Source: Streptomyces bicolor
Lineage (GTDB): Bacteria; Actinomycetota; Actinomycetes; Streptomycetales; Streptomycetaceae
Assembly: GCF_000719285.1 (NCBI RefSeq)
Contig: NZ_JOFS01000005.1
Coordinates: 1-64,000 of the forward strand
DNA length: 64,000 nt
Direction of reading: 5' to 3'
A program made the translations under genes and the position numbers. The notes beneath the pieces were generated by a model. The model had not been told where the DNA came from, ran no database searches, and worked only from the letters and a program-made list of their open reading frames with translations. Shown here piece by piece: positions 52,652-61,154 of the stretch. Within the stretch, counting starts at the first letter, position 1. Each line of letters begins with the position of its first letter.

Positions 52652-54037
52652 TCAGACGGTGTGCGCGTCCGCCGCCTGAGCCGTCGCGGGCTTCGCGTCG
52701 GTGGTGGGCTCCACGTCGGAAAGATCCCGGTGGCGGGTCTCCTTGGCGACGCCCACCGCGATCACCGTCAGGACGGCCGCGGCGATGACGTACAGCGCGA
52801 TCGGGGTGGAGCTGCCGTAGTCGGACAGCAGTGCGGTGGCGATCAGCGGCGCGGGGGCGCCGGCCGCGACCGAGGCGAACTGGGCGCCGATCGAGGCACC
52901 GGAGTAGCGCATCCGGGTGGCGAACATCTCGGAGAAGAAGGCGGCCTGGGGCGCGTACATGGCGCCGTGCAGCACGAGGCCCACGGTCACGGCGAGGATC
53001 AGGCTGCCGAAGTCGCCGGTGTCGACGAGCTGGAAGAACGGGAACATCCACAGCCCGACGCCGACAGCGCCCAGCAGATAGACGGGACGGCGGCCGAGGC
53101 GGTCGGACAGCGCGCCCCAGGCCGGAATGACGGCGAAGTGCACGGCGGAGGCGATGAGCACGGAGTTGAGGGCGGTCTGTTTGGAGACTCCGGCCGAGGT
53201 GGTGGCGTAGACGAGGATGAACGCGGTGATGACGTAGTAGCTGATGTTCTCGGCCATGCGTGCGCCCATCGCCACCAGGACGTCACGCCAGTGGTGCCGC
53301 AGCACGGACACCAGCGGCAGCCGCTCGGCGTCGTCCTTGTGCGCGGCCTTGCGGGCCTCGGCCTGCGCCAACGCCTGCCGGAAGACCGGCGATTCATCGA
53401 CAGACAGACGAATCCACAAACCGACGATCACCAGCACACCGGAGAGCAGGAACGGTATCCGCCAGCCCCATGTGCCGAAGGCGCTGTCCGACAGCACGGC
53501 CGTCAGCAGGGACAGCACACCGGTCGCCAGGAGCTGCCCCGCGGGAGCGCCGGTCTGCGGCCAGGATGCCCAGAAGCCGCGCCGTCGCGCGTCCCCGTGC
53601 TCCGACACGAGCAACACGGCTCCGCCCCACTCACCGCCGAGCGCGAAGCCCTGCACCAGCCGCAACACGGTCAGCAGCACGGGCGCGGCGGTCCCGATGG
53701 TCGCGTGCGTCGGCAGCAGCCCGATCGCGAAGGTCGCCCCACCCATCAGCAACAGGCTCAGCACCAGCAGCTTCTTGCGGCCGAGCCGATCCCCGTAGTG
53801 CCCGAAGACAAGCGCGCCCAGCGGCCGGGCGGCGAATCCGACGGCGTACGTGAGGAACGACAGGAGAGTGCCGACGATCGGGTCGGAATCCGGGAAGAAC
53901 AGCTTGTTGAAGACGAGGGCGGCGGCGGAGCCGTAGAGGAAGAAGTCGTACCACTCGATGGTGGTGCCGATGAGGCTGGCGGCGACGATGCGCTTGAGAT
54001 TGCCGGGTGGTGGGGGAGCGGTGGTTGCGGAGGCCAT
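52652..54037 (-). CDS. MFS transporter, metabolite:H+ symporter (MHS) type
   Basis: 461 aa, twelve spans. FGHYGDRLGRKK after TM2 and FALGGEWGGAVLLVSEH in TM4 are classical MHS-family motifs (shikimate, citrate, alpha-ketoglutarate, proline/betaine transport). Probably imports a carboxylic acid. ATG 54037 follows GAGGAAG eight nt upstream. Confidence 0.92.
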   Translation of the reverse strand: MASATTAPPPPGNLKRIVAASLIGTTIEWYDFFLYGSAAALVFNKLFFPDSDPIVGTLLSFLTYAVGFAARPLGALVFGHYGDRLGRKKLLVLSLLLMGGATFAIGLLPTHATIGTAAPVLLTVLRLVQGFALGGEWGGAVLLVSEHGDARRRGFWASWPQTGAPAGQLLATGVLSLLTAVLSDSAFGTWGWRIPFLLSGVLVIVGLWIRLSVDESPVFRQALAQAEARKAAHKDDAERLPLVSVLRHHWRDVLVAMGARMAENISYYVITAFILVYATTSAGVSKQTALNSVLIASAVHFAVIPAWGALSDRLGRRPVYLLGAVGVGLWMFPFFQLVDTGDFGSLILAVTVGLVLHGAMYAPQAAFFSEMFATRMRYSGASIGAQFASVAAGAPAPLIATALLSDYGSSTPIALYVIAAAVLTVIAVGVAKETRHRDLSDVEPTTDAKPATAQAADAHTV

Positions 54038-54413
54038 GTGCGCCACTTCCTCGTGTGCGGTGGGGGACGGGTACGTGTTCGCACACCGTAGGAAGGTGCA
54101 GGTCAGGGGCACATGTGGTGGGGCAACATAGTTCGGGGCACGGCTATGCGTCGGGCCGCCATGTCCGCGCGCGGAGCGGCGGCTCAGCGGCTGGAAGAGG
54201 TTCGAGACGACCGCTGTCCAGGACGCGCGGCGTGCGGCATTCTGGGCGACGCCCAAGCACCGGATCGGCGGCCGCACCACGGGTGCTCGAACAGGCCGCC
54301 CACCGAGACCTTGTGTCCCATCGGTACAGGAGGATGCGGTCATCCTCATCGAGGATGACCGCGCGAACCGAATGACGCAGGCTCACCGATGGCATCCGGA
54401 AAGCTCGGGCCGT
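54038..54413. other. intergenic region holding a Nudix-gene remnant
   Basis: 376 bp. The minus-strand Nudix fragment occupies 54300-54395; the remainder shows no promoter or repeat that I can identify. Confidence 0.5.
54300..54395 (-). pseudogene. N-terminal remnant of a Nudix hydrolase
   Basis: From ATG 54395: SLRHSVRAVILDEDDRILLYRWD then WAA, the strand-helix start of a Nudix hydrolase, after which the frame becomes unrelated and the Nudix box is absent. A truncated gene, perhaps cut when the catabolic cluster or the transporter gene arrived. Confidence 0.6.
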
Positions 54414-55706
54414 TCACATGAGGACGACCTCCACGGGCAGCTTCTTGATGCCGTTGACGAAGTTGGACCGCACGCGTGGCACGTCCCCGGCCAGGCGGAT
54501 GTCGGCGATCCGCGGGATGAGCTCCTCGAACATGATGCGGATCTCGGTGCGGGCGAGCAGGTTGCCCAGGCACAGGTGCGGGCTGCCCTTGCCGAAGGTG
54601 ACGTGGTCGTTGTCGGCTCGGGTGACGTCGAAGTCGTACGGGTTTCCGAAGACCTCCTCGTCGCGGTTGCCGGAGGCGTACCACATGACGACCTTGTCGC
54701 CCTCCTTGACCTGCTTGCCGCCGAGTTCGACGTCACGGGTCGCGGTGCGGCGGAAGTGGTAGACGGGGGAGGCCCAGCGCAGGAACTCCTCCACCGCCGT
54801 CGGGATCAGGGAGGGGTCGTCCTGGAGGCGGGCGAGCTGCTCGGGGTGCTGGAGGAGGGCCAGCATGGAGTGGGTGATGGTGTGCCGGGTGGTCTCGTTG
54901 CCGGCCACCACCAGGAGGAGGAAGTAGTTGTCGAAGTCCTGAGGCGAGAGCGGCACGCCGTCCCTCGGGGTGGTGTTCACCAGCCGGGAGACCAGGTCCG
55001 TGCCGTCGCCGCCGCGCCGCTGTCGGGCGAGCTCACGGCCGTACTCGAAGACTTCGAGGGAGGCGGGGGAGCGGAACGGCAGGTCGCGGTACTTCTCGCT
55101 CTCGGCGCTGTGCAGCAGGACGTCGGCGTAGTCGGGATCGGTGTTGCCGATGATGCGGTTGCCCCAATCGATGAGCCGCTGGTTGTCCTCCGGCGGGACG
55201 TCGAGCAGGCGGGCCAGGACGTTGATGGGGAAGTCCGCGGAGACGTCGGCGACGAAGTCGAAGGTGCCCTTGGCGAGGGCCGCGTCCAGGGTCCTGGCGG
55301 TCAGGCCGCGCAGGAAGTCGCTGTAGCTGTTGATGACGCTCGCGCCGAACTGGCGCTGGAGCAGACTGCGCAGGGCGCGATGGCGGACGCCGTCCAGCTC
55401 CAGGATGGAGGCGCGCTTCTTGATCTGGTCGTCATCGACCTCTTCGAGGTTCACGAACTTCGTCGAGGTGAAGGTCTCCGCGTCCCGGTCGACGCGGGCG
55501 ATGTCGGTATGCCGGGTCACCGCCCAGAAGCCGGAGTTGGGGGCCTCCTCGGGCTGCCAGTGCACCGGGTCCTGGTGGCGCAGGGTGTGGAACATACGCC
55601 ATGGGGTGATGCCGTCGGTGAAGTTGTCCAGGTCGGCGAGGTTCACGTCCGCCAGCGGCATCGGGTCGTTCACGGCGGCGGTCGGGGTCTCGGTCTCGGT
55701 CGTCAT
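54414..55706 (-). CDS. cytochrome P450
   Basis: 430 aa soluble bacterial P450. I-helix VVAGNETTRH, K-helix EEFLR, and heme loop FGKGSPHLCLG with Cys379 as axial ligand. The heme loop has one residue more than the common FxxGxHxCxG, as in the actinobacterial steroid/terpenoid CYP groups (CYP124/125/142-like). It hydroxylates an aromatic, terpenoid or alkyl substrate. The electron partners are encoded divergently at 57434-58836. ATG 55706 follows GGGAG; the gene is 17 nt downstream of the glutamine synthetase-like gene in the same operon. Confidence 0.93.
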   Translation of the reverse strand: MTTETETPTAAVNDPMPLADVNLADLDNFTDGITPWRMFHTLRHQDPVHWQPEEAPNSGFWAVTRHTDIARVDRDAETFTSTKFVNLEEVDDDQIKKRASILELDGVRHRALRSLLQRQFGASVINSYSDFLRGLTARTLDAALAKGTFDFVADVSADFPINVLARLLDVPPEDNQRLIDWGNRIIGNTDPDYADVLLHSAESEKYRDLPFRSPASLEVFEYGRELARQRRGGDGTDLVSRLVNTTPRDGVPLSPQDFDNYFLLLVVAGNETTRHTITHSMLALLQHPEQLARLQDDPSLIPTAVEEFLRWASPVYHFRRTATRDVELGGKQVKEGDKVVMWYASGNRDEEVFGNPYDFDVTRADNDHVTFGKGSPHLCLGNLLARTEIRIMFEELIPRIADIRLAGDVPRVRSNFVNGIKKLPVEVVLM

Positions 55707-55723
55707 CGGATGGCTCCCAGTCG

Positions 55724-57079
55724 TCACAGGTGGTAGGCGTACTCGGTGAACTCCCAGTCGGTGACGTGCCGTTGGAAGCGTTCGATCTCGTTGCGCTTAT
55801 AGGAGAGGAAGGACGCGGTGAAGTCCTTGCCGAGGACGTCGGTCAGTTCCGTGTCCGCTTCCAGGGCGTCCAGCGCGGCCGGCAGGTTCATGGGCAGGGC
55901 GGCCGACCGGGCGGTGTCGTAGCCGTAGCCCTCCAGCGGGGCCGGGGGCTCTTGGCCCGCCCGGATGCCGAGCAGCGCGGCGGCGATCGCTCCGGCGATC
56001 AGCAGGTACGGATTCGCGCTGGCGTCGCCGAGGCGGATCTCGAGGCGGGCGCCGCTGCCCCGCTCGGGCGGGATCCGGACCATGGCGCTGCGGTTGTCGA
56101 GCCCCCAGTCGATCAGCCAGGGCGCGAGGGTGTCGGGCCCGAAGCGCTTGTAGGAGTTGACGGTCGGGTTGGCCAGCGCTGCGAGGGCGGGGGCGTGCGC
56201 GAGGACGCCGGCGATGGCGTGCCGGGCGGTGGCGGAGAGGCCGTGGGCGCCGGAGGGGTCGTCGAAGGCGTTGCGGCCGCTGTCGCCCTCGCATGAGAGG
56301 TGCAGATGGAAACCGGAGCCGCCGGCGTCGTTGAAGGGCTTGGCCATGAACGTGGCGAGCTTGCCCTCGGTCCGGGCGAGCTCCTTGACGGCCGATTTGA
56401 AGCGGAAGGCCCGATCGGCGGCATCGAGGGCGGTGGAGTGGGTGAGGTTGATCTCGTACTGGCCGCCGTCGAACTCGTGGTTGCCCGTGACGACACCGAT
56501 GTTCAGATCCCGCAGGTGGCGCAGGGTGCGCAGCAGACGGTTGTCCGGGTCGGCGCGCAGGCCGGCCGTATAGACGGCGCCGGTCGTCCGCGGGGCGCGG
56601 CGCCATCCGGTCGGGGAGCCGGGGGCGGGCTCCAGCAGGAAGTACTCCAGTTCGGGGCCAACGACCGGGCGCAGCCCGTGCTCGGCGCACCGGGCGAGGA
56701 CGGCGCGTAGCAGGTCCCGCGGCGACTCGGGGGCCGGTCGTCCGGTCGCGGGGTCGCTGACCTCGCCGAGGCAGGTGGCGACACCCGGCTCCCACGGCAG
56801 CGTGGTCAGGGTGGACAGGTCAGGACGGACGGACACGTCCGGCAGGCCGGCGTCCAGCCCGCCGGCGACCGGGACGACGTCGCCCTGCGGGCTCGTGTGG
56901 TAGACGGCGCGGCAGAAGGCCAGACCGTGCGCACAGGCGGACGGGAGATGGTCCAGCAGGACGTCGCGGGCGCGGTCGGTGCCGATCAGGTCGGGATAGA
57001 TCACCCGGACCACGTCGATGCCCTCGGCGGTGAGCCGTTCCTGGTGGCGACGGATGTCGAGAGTCTCATGAGCGCTCAC
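55724..57079 (-). CDS. glutamine synthetase-like (gamma-glutamyl-amine ligase) enzyme
   Basis: 451 aa, GS fold. Metal and ATP ligands are intact: PELEYFLLEP, NHEFDGGQYEINL, GGSGFHLHLS, and the C-terminal PPERGSGARLEIRLGDASANPYL block. It resembles the small GS-like ligases (PuuA, GlnA2/3/4, AtdA1-type) that attach glutamate to amines more than the 470-aa housekeeping GlnA. The role inferred here is glutamylation of an amine substrate, feeding the P450. ATG 57079. It is the first gene of the leftward transcript from the 57080-57433 promoter region. Confidence 0.88.
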   Translation of the reverse strand: MSAHETLDIRRHQERLTAEGIDVVRVIYPDLIGTDRARDVLLDHLPSACAHGLAFCRAVYHTSPQGDVVPVAGGLDAGLPDVSVRPDLSTLTTLPWEPGVATCLGEVSDPATGRPAPESPRDLLRAVLARCAEHGLRPVVGPELEYFLLEPAPGSPTGWRRAPRTTGAVYTAGLRADPDNRLLRTLRHLRDLNIGVVTGNHEFDGGQYEINLTHSTALDAADRAFRFKSAVKELARTEGKLATFMAKPFNDAGGSGFHLHLSCEGDSGRNAFDDPSGAHGLSATARHAIAGVLAHAPALAALANPTVNSYKRFGPDTLAPWLIDWGLDNRSAMVRIPPERGSGARLEIRLGDASANPYLLIAGAIAAALLGIRAGQEPPAPLEGYGYDTARSAALPMNLPAALDALEADTELTDVLGKDFTASFLSYKRNEIERFQRHVTDWEFTEYAYHL

Positions 57080-57256
57080 CGGTGTCTCCTTGGGGGGACG
57101 GTGGGATGGCCGGCCCCGGGGAGGGGGCTTGGGCAGGTGGCGTGAGGGGGACGGTGCCCGGGCGCGGGGGAGGCGCGGCTCTCAGGTCGTCGTTTGAATC
57201 CGAACAGTATGGAAGCTCTCGCCGCCTCGCAAGAGTCCAGCCCAAAGAAATTATCC

Positions 57257-57268
57257 ACCTGGACAGGT
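57257..57268. promoter_or_regulatory. palindrome ACCTG-GA-CAGGT
   Basis: Perfect 5-bp arms with a 2-nt spacer; candidate TetR operator in the divergent promoter. Confidence 0.5.
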
Positions 57269-57271
57269 ATT

Positions 57272-57282
57272 GACCGTCGGTC
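57272..57282. promoter_or_regulatory. palindrome GACCG-T-CGGTC
   Basis: Perfect 5-bp arms with a single-base centre, 4 bp after the preceding palindrome; the two sites are 15 nt apart centre to centre. Confidence 0.5.
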
Positions 57283-57433
57283 GGCGCGTTCCTATCTTGT
57301 TTGAAGCCAAATGAACTTCGGCGTGGATCCCCGGTAGCTCCTCAGCTCCCTGCCCGGGGCCCGGCCCTTCCCCGGACCGGGCCCCTCATGCCTCATCCGC
57401 CACTCCGACGCCCTCACCTCAGGAGGACCGGCC

Positions 57434-57622
57434 ATGAAGGTCGTCGTCGACATGAACAAATGCCAGGACCACGGCCAGTGCGTCTTCGCGGCTCCCGACG
57501 TCTTCTCGATGGACGACGACGGGCACCTGGTGTACGTCGCCGATCCGGACGACGCCCTGCGCGAGGAGGTCGAGGAAGCCGCCGACGTGTGCCCCCTCCA
57601 GGCCATCCGGATCGGGGACTGA
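57434..57622 (+). CDS. [3Fe-4S]-type ferredoxin, P450 partner
   Basis: 62 aa. CQDHGQC (a C-x2-H-x2-C pattern in place of C-x2-C-x2-C) with a distal VCPLQAI Cys-Pro marks the single [3Fe-4S] cluster ferredoxins that serve Streptomyces P450s. ATG 57434 is preceded by AGGAGG. It likely delivers electrons from the ferredoxin reductase encoded next to the divergent P450. Confidence 0.93.
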   Translation: MKVVVDMNKCQDHGQCVFAAPDVFSMDDDGHLVYVADPDDALREEVEEAADVCPLQAIRIGD

Positions 57623-57627
57623 GCGCC

Positions 57628-58836
57628 ATGACCGGACGCGTCGTCATCGCCGGCGCCTCCCTGGGCGGCCTGCGAGCCGCCGAGCAGGTGCGCGCGGCGG
57701 GCTGGACCGGTGCGATCACCGTGATCGGCGACGAACCCCACATGCCCTACAACCGGCCTCCGCTGTCCAAGGAGGTACTGGCGGGCAAGGCAGGCTTCGA
57801 GTCGCTGGCCTTCACACCGAAGGCGGCCGCCGCCGATGTCGAGTGGCGGCTGGGAACGAAGGTCGTCGCGGCCCGGCTCGCGGAGCGGACCGTCGTGCTC
57901 GACGACGGCTCGGCCGTCTCCTACGACGGTCTGGTCGTCGCCACCGGCATGCGGCCCCGTCGGCTGGGCTGCCCCGGCCCCCTCGCCGGCCGTCACACGG
58001 TCCGCACCCTCACTGACGCCCAGGGCCTGCGTGACGAGCTGACCCGGCCCGGCGCGCGGGTGGTCGTGGTCGGAGCCGGTTTCATCGGCTGCGAGGTGGC
58101 GGCCACCGCCGTCGGACTCGGGGTCACCGAGGTGACCGTCGTCGATCCACTGACCCTGCCCATGGGGGGACCGCTGGGTGACCTGCTGGGCCGCGCGCTG
58201 CTGAAGCGGCACGAGGAGCGCGGAGTGCGCTTCGCGCTCGGTACGTCGGTCGCGGGACTCGAGGGCGAGGACCGGGTCACCGGGGTGGTGCTGGACGACG
58301 GCACCGTCCTGCCCGCCGACGTGGTCGTGGAGTCGGTCGGCTCGATCGCCAACACCGAGTGGCTGGACGACAACGGCCTGGACCTGTCGGACGGGGTGGT
58401 CACCGATGAGCAGCTGCGTGTCGGAGGCTTCCCGGACGTGGTCGCCGTCGGTGACGTGGCCCGCTTCCCCAACGCCCGCTACGACGGCGTGCCCCGCCGC
58501 GTCGAACACTGGTCCATCCCCACGGACACCGCCAAGCACGCCGCCAAGGTCCTCGTCGCCCATCTCACCGGCTCAGCCGCCGACTTGGCTCCGTTCGCGC
58601 CGCTGCCCACCTTCTGGAGCGACCAGCACGAGTTCCGTCTGCAGTCCTTCGGCGCGCCCGCGCTCGGCAAGGACGACGTACGGGTCCTGGACGGGGACCC
58701 CGACGGGGACGTGCTCGTCGGTTACCACACCGCCGGCCGGCTGGTCGGTGTCGTGGCGCTCGGCGGTCAGTCGGCCGCCCTGAACGCTGCCCGCTACCGC
58801 GCCCGGCTGCTGAAGCAGCCCGCCCTCACCGCGTAA
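57628..58836 (+). CDS. FAD-dependent ferredoxin reductase
   Basis: 402 aa. Two Rossmann folds: FAD-binding VIAGASLGGLRAAE and NAD(P)H-binding VVVVGAGFIGCEVA, with the FAD motif VVAVGDVARF. CamA/ThcD-type oxygenase-coupled reductase. Begins 5 nt after the ferredoxin stop and forms the electron chain NAD(P)H to ferredoxin to P450. Confidence 0.93.
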   Translation: MTGRVVIAGASLGGLRAAEQVRAAGWTGAITVIGDEPHMPYNRPPLSKEVLAGKAGFESLAFTPKAAAADVEWRLGTKVVAARLAERTVVLDDGSAVSYDGLVVATGMRPRRLGCPGPLAGRHTVRTLTDAQGLRDELTRPGARVVVVGAGFIGCEVAATAVGLGVTEVTVVDPLTLPMGGPLGDLLGRALLKRHEERGVRFALGTSVAGLEGEDRVTGVVLDDGTVLPADVVVESVGSIANTEWLDDNGLDLSDGVVTDEQLRVGGFPDVVAVGDVARFPNARYDGVPRRVEHWSIPTDTAKHAAKVLVAHLTGSAADLAPFAPLPTFWSDQHEFRLQSFGAPALGKDDVRVLDGDPDGDVLVGYHTAGRLVGVVALGGQSAALNAARYRARLLKQPALTA

Positions 58837-58849
58837 GGACATCCCCGCC

Positions 58850-59656
58850 ATGAGCCCAGTTCGTGGTTACTTCCACCCCAAGACGGCGAGCGGACGGTCG
58901 TCGCTGATCCCCGCGCCGCCGTGGCGGTACTCCGGCGACCTGCTCACCGTCGAGTACCGCACCGACCCGGCCCGTGTCCGCGAACTCCTCCCCGAACCGC
59001 TTGAACTGGCGGACGAGGACCCCGGGGCGGTCGCGCTGATCTGGGCCGACTGGCAGTCGTGCTCCGAGTCCGGCGCGGAGCTCGTCGACCCCGTTCTCTC
59101 GCAGTACAAGGAGGCCTTCGCGGTCGTCCGCTGCAAGTACAAGGGGCAGACATACACCCGTTGCGTGTACATCTGGGTCGACAAGGACTTCGCCATTGCC
59201 CGCGGACTGCACCAGGGCTACCCGAAGAAGCTCGGCTCCATCCACCAGACCCGCCCGCACCCCTACGGGCCCGCTCCGCGGATCGAGCCGGGAGCGCGGT
59301 TCGGGGCGACGCTCGCCGCGGCGGACCGTCGACTGGCCCAGACGGTGGTGACCCTGCGGGAACCGTCCGAGACCAACGGCTTCGTCAACGGCCACCCCAT
59401 GGCTCATCACCGCTGGCTGCCCTCCATCGAGAAGGGCAAGGGCCTGGCACTGGACGAGCTGATCGAGTCCGGCGCCGCCTCCTTCGAGGGCGGGCAGCCC
59501 TGGCGCGGCGACGCCGAACTGGAGCTGTTCGAGGCGCCCACCGAGGAGCTGGCCCGGCTGGAGATCCGCGAGCCGATCGCCGCGTACTACCGCCAGGTGG
59601 GCGTGGTGTGGGACGGCGGACGCCTGCTGGAGTCGAACACCTCCGGCGCCGAGTGA
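58850..59656 (+). CDS. acetoacetate decarboxylase-family protein
   Basis: 268 aa, ADC fold. The catalytic Lys pair lies in QGYPKKLGSI, and ETNGFVNGHPM aligns with the ADC barrel. The family contains decarboxylases and also non-decarboxylating hydrolases or aldolase-dehydratases, so the reaction here is open. It occupies a position between the redox genes and the dehydrogenase in the catabolic operon. Confidence 0.8.
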   Translation: MSPVRGYFHPKTASGRSSLIPAPPWRYSGDLLTVEYRTDPARVRELLPEPLELADEDPGAVALIWADWQSCSESGAELVDPVLSQYKEAFAVVRCKYKGQTYTRCVYIWVDKDFAIARGLHQGYPKKLGSIHQTRPHPYGPAPRIEPGARFGATLAAADRRLAQTVVTLREPSETNGFVNGHPMAHHRWLPSIEKGKGLALDELIESGAASFEGGQPWRGDAELELFEAPTEELARLEIREPIAAYYRQVGVVWDGGRLLESNTSGAE

Positions 59657-59690
59657 GCTCGCACCGCATCGATCACCAGGAGTCCAGGGC

Positions 59691-61154
59691 ATGAACAAGC
59701 ACCTCACCACCGTGGCCGGAGTCGCCGTCGACACCCGGCACTGGATCGGCGGCGAACGCGTCGCCTCCACCGACACCTTCCCCGACGCCTCGCCCATCGA
59801 CGGCAGTGTCCTCGCAGACATCGCCCGGGGCACCGCGACGGAGGCCGACGCCGCGGTCGCCGCGGCGAAGGCCGCCTTCCCCGGCTGGGCCGCCACCTCC
59901 CGCGTCGAGCGCGCCCGTATCCTGCACGCCATCGCCGACGGCGTCGAGAAGCGGATCGAAGAGCTCGCCATCGTCGAAACCACTGACAACGGAGCGCTGT
60001 TGCGCTCGCACCGACGCGGTGTGATGCCGCGGGTGGCGCACAACTTCCGCTTCTTCGCCGACTGGCTGCTGAAGCTGGAGCACGGGGACTTCGAGACCCG
60101 GGGCCACAGCAACCACGTCAGCTGGGATCCGGCGGGCCCCTGCGTGCTGATCACCCCGTGGAACGCGCCGCTGATGCTGGCCACCTGGAAGGTCGCGCCA
60201 GCACTCGCGGCCGGCAACACCGTCGTCCTCAAGCCCGCCGAGTGGTCCCCGCTGACCGCCTCCCTCCTCGCCGACATCGCCGCCGAGGCGGGGCTGCCCG
60301 CCGGGGTGCTGAACGTGGTCCAGGGGTACGGCTCGGAGATCGGCGACGCCCTGACCTCGCATCCCGACGTGCGCCGGATCAGCTTCACCGGCTCGGTGCC
60401 CACCGCCCGGCGGATCGCCGCGTCGGCCGCCGCCAACCTCACTCCGCTCAGCCTCGAACTCGGCGGCAAGTCACCGCTGCTGGTGTTCGCCGACGCGGAT
60501 CTGGACCTCGCCGTCGACCTTGCGGTGGAGCAGTACGACAACGCGGGGCAGGTCTGTCTGGCCGCCACGCGCTTCCTGGTCGAGGAGTCGGTCGCCGAGG
60601 AGTTCACGCGGCGCTTCGTCGACAGGACGATGGGCCTGAGGCAGGGCGACCCTCGTGACGAGGCCACCGACATCGGGCCCAACATCCACCCCGGCCAGCT
60701 GGAGAAGATCGACGGCTTCGTGCGGCGGGCACTGGCGGCAGGAGCCCGCGCGGTCATCGGCGGGCACCCCGAGGACGGGCAGTACTACGCGCCGACCCTC
60801 CTCACCGACGTCGCCCAGGACTCCGAGATCGTGCAGGAGGAGGTCTTCGGTCCCGTCCTGACCCTGCAGACCTTCACCGACGAGGAAGAGGCGATCCGGC
60901 TCGCCAACGACACCCGCTTCGGGCTGGCCGCCACCCTGGCCACCGGCGACCCCGAGCGTGCCGAACGCGTCACCGCGCGACTCGTCGCAGGAACCGTCTG
61001 GGTGAACTGCTTCTTCGTACGTGATCTGCAGGCCCCCTTCGGCGGTTCCCGCCTGTCCGGAGTCGGCCGCGAGGGCGGCACCTGGAGCTTCGACTTCTAC
61101 TGCGACGTGAAGAACACCGTCACCGCCCCGAACGGATGGACCAACCATGGGTGA
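59691..61154 (+). CDS. hpaE: HpaE-like 5-carboxymethyl-2-hydroxymuconate-semialdehyde dehydrogenase
   Basis: 487 aa aldehyde dehydrogenase. Catalytic Glu in LELGGKSP and Cys in NAGQVCLAA; WNAPLMLATWKVAPALAAGN and VRDLQAPFGGSRLSGVGREGG match the HpaE group that oxidises the product of homoprotocatechuate ring cleavage. Its stop overlaps the dioxygenase start by 8 nt, so the two steps are coupled. The assignment is strong for the ALDH family, moderate for the exact semialdehyde. Confidence 0.88.
   Translation: MNKHLTTVAGVAVDTRHWIGGERVASTDTFPDASPIDGSVLADIARGTATEADAAVAAAKAAFPGWAATSRVERARILHAIADGVEKRIEELAIVETTDNGALLRSHRRGVMPRVAHNFRFFADWLLKLEHGDFETRGHSNHVSWDPAGPCVLITPWNAPLMLATWKVAPALAAGNTVVLKPAEWSPLTASLLADIAAEAGLPAGVLNVVQGYGSEIGDALTSHPDVRRISFTGSVPTARRIAASAAANLTPLSLELGGKSPLLVFADADLDLAVDLAVEQYDNAGQVCLAATRFLVEESVAEEFTRRFVDRTMGLRQGDPRDEATDIGPNIHPGQLEKIDGFVRRALAAGARAVIGGHPEDGQYYAPTLLTDVAQDSEIVQEEVFGPVLTLQTFTDEEEAIRLANDTRFGLAATLATGDPERAERVTARLVAGTVWVNCFFVRDLQAPFGGSRLSGVGREGGTWSFDFYCDVKNTVTAPNGWTNHG

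Larger units (their letters stand above)
57080..57433. promoter_or_regulatory. divergent promoter region of the catabolic island
   Basis: 354 bp between GS and ferredoxin starts, no gene. The AT-richer part at about 57200-57310 contains two palindromes (57257-57268 and 57272-57282), likely operator sites for the TetR regulator encoded at 62969. The ferredoxin start has GGAGG at about 57422-57426. Confidence 0.65.
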
